Notes under the pieces: generated by a model
Database searches by the model: none
Told to the model about the DNA's origin: nothing
The model's input: only the letters and a program-made list of their open reading frames with translations
Assembly (NCBI GenBank): GCA_022843265.1
Contig: JALHNZ010000014.1
Location: 1 to 63,708, forward strand
Direction: 5' to 3'
DNA: 63,708 bases
Origin: Gemmatimonadaceae bacterium
GTDB lineage: Bacteria > Gemmatimonadota > Gemmatimonadetes > Gemmatimonadales > Gemmatimonadaceae
Translations under genes and position numbers: made by a program
Shown here: positions 9,474-18,404 of the stretch, one piece after another
Layout of the letters: each line of letters begins with the position of its first letter
Position numbering within the stretch: the stretch's first letter is position 1

Positions 9474-9743
9474 ATGACCGATCTGTCCATCATTTCGACA
9501 GTGGAGTCCACGTTGCGCGAAGCCGGACGGCAGCATCGTAAGGTGCGGGCCCGCATTCGCTTCGACTCTGAGAACGGCGAAACGGAATACGAACGCAGTT
9601 ACGAACCGTACGCGATCGAGAATGGCGGCGTGGTCGTGTTCTCGTTGTTTCGCAATGAGTTTCGCACAATTCCGCTGGCCGACATCAAACGCGTTGAACT
9701 CTCCGACGATCAGTTCCGCCCGAGACGTCCGATCGAGATGTGA
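9474..9743 (+). CDS. Free-standing WYL-like domain protein, 89 aa
   Basis: Small soluble protein preceded by a good AGGAGG ribosome-binding site. Its second half (YEPYAIENGGVVVFSLFR, then RTIPLADIKRVELSD and QFRPR) follows the pattern of a WYL domain: a strand ending in EPYA, a core strand, then a basic-to-acidic strand and F.PR. WYL domains bind ligands, including nucleic acids, in bacterial regulators and are normally attached to an HTH domain, which is absent here. The family assignment is by pattern only. It stands alone between divergent and convergent genes. Confidence 0.7.
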   Translation: MTDLSIISTVESTLREAGRQHRKVRARIRFDSENGETEYERSYEPYAIENGGVVVFSLFRNEFRTIPLADIKRVELSDDQFRPRRPIEM

Positions 9744-9754
9744 AGTCCGCGCGT

Positions 9755-9783
9755 GATCCGCGAGCCACGGTTGCTCGCGGATC
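9755..9783. terminator. Hairpin between convergent genes
   Basis: GATCCGCGAGC and GCTCGCGGATC form a perfect 11-bp stem with a 7-base loop, between the stop of the WYL-like gene (9743) and the stop of the penicillin-binding protein gene (9796). There is no T-tract on either strand, so it may be a weak or factor-assisted bidirectional terminator. Confidence 0.55.
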
Positions 9784-9795
9784 CGCGCCGCGCAT

Positions 9796-11844
9796 CTAGT
9801 GCCCGATCGGACCGAGTCGAAACAGGCTCCATGGCCAGCTGCGCGCCGCACCTGGTTCCGTGCCATCGAGGAACCACTCGGTGTAGCGTCGATCGCGCGG
9901 CGTCAGTTCGTCCGCGTCCAATCCCGTTTCGCGATCCAGCGTCACGCCCACCAGGCCGAGCGGCGCCTCCCACGCTGACGGCCCGCGCGTTGGTGCGATA
10001 GCACTGAGCATCCGACCGACAATGGGCGCAGCCAGACTTCCGCCTGCCGCTCCGGGAGTAATCGTGCGTGGTATGTCAAAGCCCAACCACGCACCGGCCA
10101 CGAGATCCGGCGTTACCCCAACGAACCACACGTCTGCATTGTCGTTGCTTGTGCCCGTTTTTCCCGCGAGCGGCACCGACGATTGCAGCGCACGGCGCGC
10201 CGCCACACCCGTGCCGCGCTCGACCGCATCGCGCATCATGTCGCGCACGATGAACGCCACGCGCGGATCCATGGCCACCGTTGGCGTTGACGGTCGCGCA
10301 CTGTACACAGCACGCCCCTCTCGATCCTCCACGCGATCGATGAACCGTGGCTCGACCGCCATTCCACCATTGGAGAACACGGCATACGAGGCCACGAAGT
10401 CCAACGGTTGCACAACACTTGCACCAAGCGCGCTCGACGGAAACGGTGCAATCGTGGACCGGATGCCAGAGCGCTGCGCGGTCGCCGCTACACTATCAAT
10501 GCCAAGTTGCATGGTGAGGTCAACGGCCACCGGGTTGCGTGACCGTGCCAGCGCTTCTCGCAGCGTGAGATCACCCAGAAACATGCCGTCGGCATTCGTC
10601 GGCGAGTACGTGCGGCGTTCGGGGAGCAGAATATTCATGCTCGTATCGCCCACGTGCGCGTTGGCCGTCATGCCACGCGCGATCGCGGTGGCGTAGACAA
10701 ACGGCTTGAACGCACTGCCCGGCTGACGATTACCGTCGACCGCACGATTGAAAGACGACGCCGAGTAGTCACGGCCGCCCACAAGCGCCCGCACATCGCC
10801 GCTGTACGCGTCGAGTGCAACTACGGCACCCTCCAGACATGTGCGGGGCGTGTTGGACGCGTTCCGACACGCACCATGCCGCCAGCCCGGGCGTGACTCC
10901 ATGTCTTCAATCCCCGCCACCAGCGCATCCTGCGCCGCGCGCTGCGCGACAGGATCGATCGTGGTCACAATCCGATAGCCGCCACGCACCACCGGCACGC
11001 CCGCTCGTTCCGCTTGCACACGCACCACATCGGTCACCCACGGTGCGCGCACCATACCAAAATCGGTCGCTGTCCGCACCGGTTCGCGCTGTGCAGACGT
11101 GGCCTGCGCGGGCGTGATGTAGCCTTGATCACGCATCAGCGAGAGCACGAGGTTGCGGCGTTCACGATTGCGATCCGGATACCGAATGGGATCGTATTGC
11201 ACCGGGCTCTTGGGCATCGCGGCAAGCGAAGCGGCCTCGGCCAACGAGAGCTCGGACGCCGGTTTGCCGAAGTAGTGCAGCGCCGCCATTTCGATGCCGT
11301 GCCAACCACGACCGAACGGAATCTGATTCAGAAACGCTTCAAGGATCTGTGCCTTGTTGTAGCGCTTCTCCATTTCACGCGCCGCCTGCTGTTCACGCAG
11401 CTTGCGTGAAATCGACCGATCACTCCGGTCGATAATGTTGGGGTGCATGTTGCCCACGAGCAGCTGCGTGATGGTGCTCGCGCCGCGCAGATCGCCACTG
11501 GTCGCCGCGTCCTTGATGGCCGCCGCCACACCAACCAGGTCCACGCCGTCGTGCTGATAGTAGCGTTTGTCTTCCACCGCGATGAACGCCTGGCCCACGT
11601 ACCTTGGCAGGGTGGCCAGCGGCACCGAGAACCGGCGCTCCGTGCCGAACTCACCGATCAGGCGGCCGTCTCGCGCGACCACCAACGTGGCCTGCGCCGG
11701 CTCGACAATGCGCCATGGTTCCGTAGGCGCGGCCTGCGCATGGCTGCCAGCCGGCACGAACATCATCGCGACCGCCGCAAGCGAGGACAACCAAGCGCTT
11801 TTTCCCGCCGCAGTCGGGGGCAAGTGACGTACAAAAATCGACAT
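9796..11844 (-). CDS. Class A penicillin-binding protein (glycosyltransferase/transpeptidase)
   Basis: Bifunctional peptidoglycan synthase. The GT51 glycosyltransferase domain has EDKRYYQHDGVD and GASTITQLLVGN; the second Q of the usual TITQQL is L. The transpeptidase domain has SAFKPFVY (SxxK, acylated serine), SRNPV (SxN) and KTGTSND (KTG). Length is 682 residues from the ATG at 11844. The open frame extends upstream to 12018, but that part overlaps nadE antisense and looks non-coding. The N-terminal hydrophobic stretch ends in an Ala-rich HAQAA that could be a signal-peptidase site, unusual for a family that normally keeps an uncleaved anchor. It is divergent from nadE with a 61-base gap. 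Confidence 0.93.
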   Translation of the reverse strand: MSIFVRHLPPTAAGKSAWLSSLAAVAMMFVPAGSHAQAAPTEPWRIVEPAQATLVVARDGRLIGEFGTERRFSVPLATLPRYVGQAFIAVEDKRYYQHDGVDLVGVAAAIKDAATSGDLRGASTITQLLVGNMHPNIIDRSDRSISRKLREQQAAREMEKRYNKAQILEAFLNQIPFGRGWHGIEMAALHYFGKPASELSLAEAASLAAMPKSPVQYDPIRYPDRNRERRNLVLSLMRDQGYITPAQATSAQREPVRTATDFGMVRAPWVTDVVRVQAERAGVPVVRGGYRIVTTIDPVAQRAAQDALVAGIEDMESRPGWRHGACRNASNTPRTCLEGAVVALDAYSGDVRALVGGRDYSASSFNRAVDGNRQPGSAFKPFVYATAIARGMTANAHVGDTSMNILLPERRTYSPTNADGMFLGDLTLREALARSRNPVAVDLTMQLGIDSVAATAQRSGIRSTIAPFPSSALGASVVQPLDFVASYAVFSNGGMAVEPRFIDRVEDREGRAVYSARPSTPTVAMDPRVAFIVRDMMRDAVERGTGVAARRALQSSVPLAGKTGTSNDNADVWFVGVTPDLVAGAWLGFDIPRTITPGAAGGSLAAPIVGRMLSAIAPTRGPSAWEAPLGLVGVTLDRETGLDADELTPRDRRYTEWFLDGTEPGAARSWPWSLFRLGPIGH

Positions 11845-11905
11845 GCGTAAAAATACCCCGGGGCCAATCAGTTGATCGGCGACGCGGGTCACATCACCTT
11901 CCGGT

Positions 11906-13834
11906 ATGTCTTCTGAACCAATTCGTCCGCTGACCCTCGCGGTCTGCCAATTCGCCCCTCGCAAGAGGGATGTCGTCGGAAACATCTCCCGCATCGGTCG
12001 CCTGTGTGCGCAGGCCACGAGCAGCGAGCCATCGCCACAGGTGATTCAGTTCCCGGAAACGGCCCTGAGTGGTTACTTCGTGGAGGGTGGTGTGCGCGAG
12101 CTTGCCTGCACCGCGGGCGCGCTCGCCAATGATCTTGACGATGCATACCGCGCCGCGTGCGTCGAACTCGATCGCGTGCCGAGCACGGTCGACGTGGTGA
12201 TCGGTTTCTACGAACGGTGGCGCGACACGCTCTTCAACAGCGCCGCGTACATCACGATTGGTTTGCCCGATGGGCCGCCGATCATTCGCCACGTGCATCG
12301 CAAGAATTATCTGCCCACGTACGGGCTATTCGATGAAGAGCGGTTCGTTGAACGCGGCACGTCGTTGCGTGCGTTTGAAACACCGTGGGGTCGCGCCGCG
12401 ATGCTGATCTGCGAAGACGCGTGGCACTCGCTGTCGGGGACGATCGCAGCGCTTGATGACGCGAAGGTTGTCTTCGTACTCAGCGCGGCGCCGGCGCGTG
12501 GTCCGTACGCGCGCGAAGACGGAGTCCCTGGACCGGCCAGCGTCGCGCGCTGGGAGCGCCTCGTGCGTGACATCGCCGACGAACACGGTGTCTACACGGC
12601 GTTTTCAAATCTCGTCGGTACCGAGGGCGGGAAGCGCTTTTTCGGCAGTTCGTTGATCGTTGGCCCGAGCGGCGATATTCGGGTGCGTGCCCCGGTGTGG
12701 GACGAGCACCTCGTGGTCGCAACGGTGGATCTCGATGACCTCGTTCGCGCGCGCACCGATTCCCCGTTGCTGGCGGATTTGCGTGTGGCCTTGCCGCACG
12801 TGCTGGAACAGTTGCGCGTGGTGAGAGCGCGCGAGCCGGAGCGTCTGGAGTATGACGGACCGGAACCAGCAGCAGCCGATTTGCTGCTCGACGCGCGCGG
12901 CTTTCACACGGGTGAGTACGCCATTCCTCCAGAGCTCACGGTGAGCGACGCCACGAGCGATATGAGTTTCGCGGCCGATGATATTGCCGTTACCCGGGTG
13001 ACGCTGCGTGAGCAGGGCGGACCGCCGTCGCTCACGCTCGACGCAGAGCTCACGGAACAGTGGCTGACCGGGTTTTTGCGCGAGGAGTTCGCACGTCGCG
13101 GATATCAGAAAGCACTCGTTGGCCTGTCCGGTGGCCTCGATTCGGCCGTCACGGCGTATCTCGCCGCGCGCGCGTTCGGGGCCGAGAATGTCATGGCCGT
13201 GCGCATGCCGTATCGCACGTCGGGCGCCGACTCGCTGGCCCATGCGCAGCTTGTGATTGACGCACTTGGCATTGACGAACGTACCGTCGACATCTCGCCG
13301 GCGGTGGACGGATACCTGACTGCCGAGCCCGACGCAGATCCTGCTCGCCGTGGCAATGTGATGTCCCGACTGCGCATGATCACACTGTTTGATCTGTCGG
13401 CCAAGTATCACGCGCTGCCGCTCGGCACAGGCAACAAGACCGAACGACTGTTCGGCTACTACACGTGGCACGGTGATGATTCTCCGCCGGTGAATCCAAT
13501 CGGCGACCTGTACAAAACCCAGGTGCAGCAGCTGGCGCGACACCTTGGCGTGCCGGCAGTGATTATCGACAAACCGCCAACGGCGGATCTGATCGAGGGA
13601 CAGACCGACGAATCAGATCTCGGGATCAGTTATGCCAAAGCGGACGAGTTGCTGCATTGGTTGCTCAGCGGCTGGTCGGCAGAGGCGTTGATCTTACGAG
13701 GCTTCCGCGCGGCTGATGTCAAACTCGTGCGCACGCGTCTCGACGGTACGCACTGGAAGCGTCGCGGCCCCTCGGTCGCGCTCCTGAGCAATACCGCGAT
13801 TGGCGAGTCGTACCTGCGACCGGTGGACTACTAA
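11906..13834 (+). CDS. nadE: Glutamine-dependent NAD+ synthetase
   Basis: Last step of NAD synthesis: deamido-NAD + ATP + glutamine to NAD. The N-terminal nitrilase-type glutaminase domain has the Glu-Lys-Cys triad: E51 (FPETALSG), K133 (HRKNYLPTYG) and C169 (LICEDAWH). The C-terminal synthetase domain has the PP-loop GLSGGLDSAVTAYLA near residue 405, then GTGNKTERLFGYYTWHGD and the C-terminal DESDLGISY. Length of 642 residues fits the two-domain enzymes. Its stop codon overlaps the convergent gene at 13831 by 4 bases, so there is no terminator between them. Confidence 0.95.
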   Translation: MSSEPIRPLTLAVCQFAPRKRDVVGNISRIGRLCAQATSSEPSPQVIQFPETALSGYFVEGGVRELACTAGALANDLDDAYRAACVELDRVPSTVDVVIGFYERWRDTLFNSAAYITIGLPDGPPIIRHVHRKNYLPTYGLFDEERFVERGTSLRAFETPWGRAAMLICEDAWHSLSGTIAALDDAKVVFVLSAAPARGPYAREDGVPGPASVARWERLVRDIADEHGVYTAFSNLVGTEGGKRFFGSSLIVGPSGDIRVRAPVWDEHLVVATVDLDDLVRARTDSPLLADLRVALPHVLEQLRVVRAREPERLEYDGPEPAAADLLLDARGFHTGEYAIPPELTVSDATSDMSFAADDIAVTRVTLREQGGPPSLTLDAELTEQWLTGFLREEFARRGYQKALVGLSGGLDSAVTAYLAARAFGAENVMAVRMPYRTSGADSLAHAQLVIDALGIDERTVDISPAVDGYLTAEPDADPARRGNVMSRLRMITLFDLSAKYHALPLGTGNKTERLFGYYTWHGDDSPPVNPIGDLYKTQVQQLARHLGVPAVIIDKPPTADLIEGQTDESDLGISYAKADELLHWLLSGWSAEALILRGFRAADVKLVRTRLDGTHWKRRGPSVALLSNTAIGESYLRPVDY

Positions 13835-15828
13835 CGAGACGGCGGGGTGAGCGTGATGAACTCAATGTCGTCTGCCGCCACGGCTTGCATCCACGCAATC
13901 ACTTCAACAATGCGTTGTGGTGGATGCACGCCTTCGCCCTCGCCGCGCAGCACGCGGCGCATCACCAGATCTCGTCCGTCCATTCGGTAGCTGCTTTCGT
14001 AGCGCGCGAAAAAGCTGCGCGTTGACACTGCATTGGGCAGCTGGGCGCGCCAGCCCTCTGGAAGCGTTACGCGATATTCCACCTGCATGATGCGCGCCCC
14101 GATGACGCGCGATGCGTCGATCGGCATCTTTCGCTCAGGCAGTGCCAACAGCTCGCGCGCGGTGTTGGACGCGCTGGCCGCGATCTGTCGGTAGGCAAGT
14201 GGCAAATGCAATAACCACACCGGGCCGGCAGGGCGTGCACCGCGACCGTTGTCCAGCACGGCTTGCACGCGCGCCGGTTCCGTAAAATCCAATCCGTTGA
14301 ACACCTGCAGCGAGTCGGCGGTGGACTCCGGCAAATAGCTGGTGGCGATACTGCGCAATCCCGTCGCACGTCGTGCGGAGTCGAGCGGCTGTGAAAACGC
14401 CGCGCGCATGGCCCACGCATTGTCGCCGCGTGGCGTGTCATCAATGCGCATGGTCATGCGACCATCTTCGCGCAGCGTCGCCACAAGGCGCACGACGCTC
14501 CCGGTGGAATCAGCGGCGCGTTGCGGAAACTGTACTTCGTCTGCGGTGCCGTCCGGGCGGATCACCACGCCAAACGCGCCGCGATACGACACCGGAATCT
14601 GGCCGTACGGAATGTGCCCTGCCGTGAGATCGGTGAACGTATAGTTGTCATTCGGTCCGGCAATCGCGGCAATGGCGTGGTTAAATCGGTTGATCGCCAC
14701 GGGTCGCGAATCGCGTCCGCCGTTCAGGTTCAGGAGCACTGCCCGGGCGTCAAATCCCCAGCGCCGAGCAGCGGCCACAAACAGTGTGGTTTTGTCTTTG
14801 CAATCGCCGTAGCCCGTGTTGAGCACCTCGAGTGGTGAACGCGGTTGAAAGCCGCCGAGTCCGAGCGATACCGACACGTACCGAATGTCCTGCGCGATCC
14901 ATTTGTGAAGCCGCCGGAGCGTATCCGTACGCGATGTTGCGCCGCGGACCACACTGTCCGCGCGCGCCGCCGAAACCGCATCGAGCGTGTAGGACGGCTT
15001 CGCGAGGGCGTGGTACCATGTCGTGACCGAATCCCAGCCATGCGGCGCCGAGACCGTCACGGTCATGCGTACGTCATTCGAGTCCGACGCAAAGGGTTCC
15101 GGGCGAACGATGGGCGGTTGCTCGGCGCGCCACTCGTACACCGTGCGGTTGTTCTCGCGGCGCTCGCTCCGACGCATCGTAAGATTTGATTCCGCAATGC
15201 GGGGCGAAAAATCCTCCGGTACACTTACGCGTAACTGCGACACGCGCATTGGCCCGGGTGGCGAAAACTGCCACGAAATGAGAAAGTCTCCGTTGCGCCA
15301 CGGTGATTTATCGATCACGGTGTACTGCACATCAACGATCGTATTCGCGGCGACGCCCGCCAGCGATAGCCGCCGCGTGCGGCTATCCACGTAGATCGGA
15401 TTTTGCATCGACGCGGTCGCGTCGCCTGTTTGATCAGTGCTCGCGGCATTGCTTACCACGGTACCGTCGGGACGCAGCACGCGTACCCAGTCGAGCACCA
15501 GCTCCTGACGACTCGGTTGCCAGCTAAAAAATCGCTCGGCCGATGCATTCACCGCGGACTGCTGCAACACATGTACTACCGTACGATGCGTGCGTCGGCC
15601 GCTGCCGTTGCGCTCAACCTGCGCGTCCATGGATTCGAGCAATATCGCGGCGGAGTTTGTACCCGCTCGAGATAACTCCACGGCCCATTTGGCCACGCTA
15701 TCGCCCGGCTGAGAGGCCAGTGGCTGCTGTGCACCAACGCTCACGGCGATCGTGAGAAGCGGCGCCACGATCGAAAGCGTGCGTCGGCACGCTAGGCGAA
15801 GCGCGGGCGGAAGAAACACAGCAGACAT
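13831..15828 (-). CDS. Secreted DUF3857 / transglutaminase-like protein
   Basis: A signal peptide ends near VSVGAQQ. The N-terminal half is the beta-sandwich DUF3857 domain. The middle has a transglutaminase-like core with a Cys-His-Asp triad: GYGDCKDKTTL (Cys), RFNHAIAA (His) and FTDLTAG (Asp). The C-terminal part is further beta-structure (DUF2569/3858-like region, not firmly assigned). Proteins of this layout act in the periplasm or at the cell surface, probably as proteases or peptide-processing enzymes; the substrate is unknown. Its 3' end overlaps nadE by 4 bases. Confidence 0.88.
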   Translation of the reverse strand: MSAVFLPPALRLACRRTLSIVAPLLTIAVSVGAQQPLASQPGDSVAKWAVELSRAGTNSAAILLESMDAQVERNGSGRRTHRTVVHVLQQSAVNASAERFFSWQPSRQELVLDWVRVLRPDGTVVSNAASTDQTGDATASMQNPIYVDSRTRRLSLAGVAANTIVDVQYTVIDKSPWRNGDFLISWQFSPPGPMRVSQLRVSVPEDFSPRIAESNLTMRRSERRENNRTVYEWRAEQPPIVRPEPFASDSNDVRMTVTVSAPHGWDSVTTWYHALAKPSYTLDAVSAARADSVVRGATSRTDTLRRLHKWIAQDIRYVSVSLGLGGFQPRSPLEVLNTGYGDCKDKTTLFVAAARRWGFDARAVLLNLNGGRDSRPVAINRFNHAIAAIAGPNDNYTFTDLTAGHIPYGQIPVSYRGAFGVVIRPDGTADEVQFPQRAADSTGSVVRLVATLREDGRMTMRIDDTPRGDNAWAMRAAFSQPLDSARRATGLRSIATSYLPESTADSLQVFNGLDFTEPARVQAVLDNGRGARPAGPVWLLHLPLAYRQIAASASNTARELLALPERKMPIDASRVIGARIMQVEYRVTLPEGWRAQLPNAVSTRSFFARYESSYRMDGRDLVMRRVLRGEGEGVHPPQRIVEVIAWMQAVAADDIEFITLTPPSR

Positions 15829-15874
15829 GGGCGAATACTGAAAAGGAATCGCGTCGCAGTGACACGCTAACGAC

Positions 15875-15912
15875 GATCGGGGAGCCGCATCGTTGCGATA
15901 CGCTCCCCGATC
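15875..15912 (-). terminator. Hairpin downstream of Ig-repeat lipoprotein gene
   Basis: GATCGGGGAGC and GCTCCCCGATC form a perfect 11-bp stem with a 16-base loop, 28 bases past the stop of the leftward lipoprotein gene and before the start of the transglutaminase-like gene. There is no T-run. It probably separates the two genes. Confidence 0.55.
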
Positions 15913-15939
15913 TGAACATACCCGCTGACGCGCGTGGTG

Positions 15940-18159
15940 TTACGGCGTCACCGCGCCCTGCTTCGATGCGGAGCGTACTACCGCACCTTCGGTAAAGACC
16001 GGGCTGGTTGGATTGAAGCTCGCGTCCCATCCGCTGGCGCTGAACTGCCACGTGGTATTCTGACCGGCACGCAGCCCCCAGTTCGTATTCCACCCTGCCA
16101 GTCCCGTGAGATCCGGCACATCAATCGTGATGGCGCCGCCCGCGGTGTAGCTGGCGTTCACCGAGATCGACACACTGGCGCCATTGTTCTGCGCGTATGT
16201 AACCGACCACTGGCTGCCGTAGTCGGCCTGCGGATTGTAGACCGCACGCAGTCGGCTATTGCCGCCACTTGCGCCGAGTGACGTGACCGTGGGCGCGCTG
16301 AGTACGGCGGGCAACGTGTAGGTCTGATTGGTGGCCTCACGGAACACACGCGCCATGCTGCGCATCTCCGACTGGTTCACACCCGTTGACGCGTTCACAA
16401 ACAGCAGGTGAAAATCGCCCGCGGCGCGTTTGTCGTTCGGCACGCCGTACCAGTTACGCGTGGTCTGTGCGGACCCTTCAAAATCCGAGAAGTACAGTCC
16501 ACCGCTCGAGCCGCCCTGCAGCACGTACAAGCCGAACGCGGTAAGTTCCTGACCCTGCGCGTTGTTCACCGTGACCGTGCGCTGCACCGGATCAAACGCT
16601 TCGGGGCCGTTAAAGTCGAGCACGGGCAGCGCGCTGTTGTTCGCCGGATTCAGATTGCGGCGAATGATGAACTTGCCAGCCCCGCCGGTGAAGGCAAAGC
16701 GCGTGGCCAACAGGTCAAACGATCCGGCGGCCACATTTTCCAGCGTATACGTAGGTGCCCCAAAGCCGGTGACGGTGGCGAATGCATTGCCCGCGACTAC
16801 CGACACAAAGTCCATCGGTCCCATGCCGGCCACCGAACCCGTGAACGTGCGACCGGTAGCGGGCGCAGTACCGCACGAGCTGGTGCCCAGTGCATTCAGT
16901 TCAGCCGCGCTGCCGTACTGAACCGAAAGGTCAGCGCCACCGATGTTAGTTACATACGCCACACCACCACGACCGCTTGCAATGTTGAACGAGTACACGT
17001 TGTTCGCGGCCGCATTCGCACGCGTCCACGCCCCATTGCCGTCCTGATACGCCACGAACACCGGCAGGCCCGTATCCTCACAGAACGTGAATGAGACGTT
17101 TCCACCACCACCGCCGCCACTCGCCGCCACCGTCAGCGCCACGGTGATGGCGGCGGACGTCACGGTTCCACCGGTGCCAACGATGTTCACCGTGCTGGCA
17201 CCAATCGCTGCGCCCGCGGCTGCCGTAAACGTGATGGTCGCGGTATTGCCAACAATCGGCGTGGGGTTCACCGTTGCGGTGACGCCGGTGGGAAGTCCCG
17301 TAATCGCGAGCGTGACCGGTGCAACGTGCGGCGCACCACGATTCACTGTGATGGTGGTCTGGGCGCTCTGGCCCTGCGTGACCGCAACGGCTGCAGGGTT
17401 CACGGCGAGCGTGAAGTTACCAACGTTGGTCACGGTCACGGTGAGTACGACGTTGCGCGCGGCAACCCCGGTGCCGGTGGCGTTGATTGTGATGGGATAG
17501 TTACCCGCGGCAACCTGCGACCCTACAGCGATGTTTACGGCCGCCGTATTGCCAGCCACCGGGCCCGCCGGCGGTGTGACCGTGATTCCAGCCGGCGCGT
17601 TGCCCTGCAGAGCGAACGTCACCGCACCAGCAAAGCCGCCGCTGCGTGTGATGTTCACGTTGCTCGTGCCTTGCGCTCCGGCGGCAATCGTAAGCGCCGC
17701 AGGATTGAGCGCGATATCCATGGCCGGCGTAGCAGCCGCATTCACGGTGAGCGTGAGTGTACTCGTTTTTGCTGCAATGCCCGTTGCGGTCGTGCGAATC
17801 GTGATGGGATACGCGCCTGGTGTGGCCGTGGCCGCAACCGTTGCCGTGATTTGGGCGCTGTTACTCCCCGCCGCGATCGCAATCGGTGAAAGCGTCACGC
17901 CAGCCGGTGCGCCTTCTGCGGTGCCCGCGATCGCGCCCGCAAAACCTCCCGTGCGCGTAGCCGTGACGGTGAACGGTGCACTCTGCCCTTGTGTGATGGT
18001 GAGTGCGGCGGGATTGACGGCCACCGTGAAATTGCCCTGCGGTTCATTCGGGCCGTCACCGTCGTCGCTGCCGCAGGCCACGACAGTGGCAAGCAACGCC
18101 GCCACGAAAAGGTGTGTGATGCGAAAACCTGTTGACGTGTGCACTGATGTACGAAACAC
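15940..18159 (-). CDS. Lipoprotein with three Ig-like repeats
   Basis: Surface or periplasmic lipoprotein of 739 residues. The signal peptide ends in LLATVVAC, giving a lipid-attached Cys followed by an acidic GSDDGDGPNEP linker. Three repeats of roughly 100 residues follow, each with a variant of NPAALTITQGQS, TRSGGFAGAV and an AG.YPITI...TG strand, as in bacterial Ig-like folds. A Gly-rich linker leads to a unique C-terminal region of about 380 residues with two cysteines (FCEDTG, SSCGT). Function is unknown; surface adhesion or binding is plausible. The start is GTG (18159); a second in-frame GTG at 18144 is possible. Codon use is Gly/Ala/Thr-heavy because of the repeats. Confidence 0.85.
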   Translation of the reverse strand: MFRTSVHTSTGFRITHLFVAALLATVVACGSDDGDGPNEPQGNFTVAVNPAALTITQGQSAPFTVTATRTGGFAGAIAGTAEGAPAGVTLSPIAIAAGSNSAQITATVAATATPGAYPITIRTTATGIAAKTSTLTLTVNAAATPAMDIALNPAALTIAAGAQGTSNVNITRSGGFAGAVTFALQGNAPAGITVTPPAGPVAGNTAAVNIAVGSQVAAGNYPITINATGTGVAARNVVLTVTVTNVGNFTLAVNPAAVAVTQGQSAQTTITVNRGAPHVAPVTLAITGLPTGVTATVNPTPIVGNTATITFTAAAGAAIGASTVNIVGTGGTVTSAAITVALTVAASGGGGGGNVSFTFCEDTGLPVFVAYQDGNGAWTRANAAANNVYSFNIASGRGGVAYVTNIGGADLSVQYGSAAELNALGTSSCGTAPATGRTFTGSVAGMGPMDFVSVVAGNAFATVTGFGAPTYTLENVAAGSFDLLATRFAFTGGAGKFIIRRNLNPANNSALPVLDFNGPEAFDPVQRTVTVNNAQGQELTAFGLYVLQGGSSGGLYFSDFEGSAQTTRNWYGVPNDKRAAGDFHLLFVNASTGVNQSEMRSMARVFREATNQTYTLPAVLSAPTVTSLGASGGNSRLRAVYNPQADYGSQWSVTYAQNNGASVSISVNASYTAGGAITIDVPDLTGLAGWNTNWGLRAGQNTTWQFSASGWDASFNPTSPVFTEGAVVRSASKQGAVTP

Positions 18160-18404
18160 GGAATGCCTCAGCGTGTGTGTTGACGAGTCGACGTGCTCGA
18201 GATGACGCCAACACTACGCGCGTTGCGTTTCCCGCACCTATGTCAACTGACCTACATCCTCGGCGCGTATATTCGCGCGCACTGCGGGTCTTGTGACCTA
18301 TTGGTGATGTGGCACACGAAGACTTGTACGGTGTATTACATATGTTGTTGGCGGTTCCATCACAGCGTTCGCGGATCGCCTTTCGCTTTCAAGGGAGGCT
18401 CTGC

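Noticed and set aside
11845-12018. N-terminal extension of the penicillin-binding protein gene
   Set aside because: It overlaps the divergent nadE gene and lacks the signal-like sequence; the ATG at 11844 gives a proper N-terminus.
12605-13543. Open frame antisense to nadE (312 residues)
   Set aside because: Fully covered by the well-supported nadE gene; no domain signature.
15670-15690. Partial GGCCCATTTGGCC match within the transglutaminase-like gene
   Set aside because: Only the short core resembles the repeat family, and no flanking arm matches; chance within coding sequence.
16408-18205. Open frames on the plus strand opposite the Ig-repeat lipoprotein
   Set aside because: Ala/Val/Pro-rich shadows of the repeats; the minus-strand gene has a lipoprotein signal and clear repeats.
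18300-18404. Possible sigma-54 promoter (TGGCAC) upstream of the nitrilase gene
   Set aside because: The GC of the -12 element is not at the required distance from the -24 GG.
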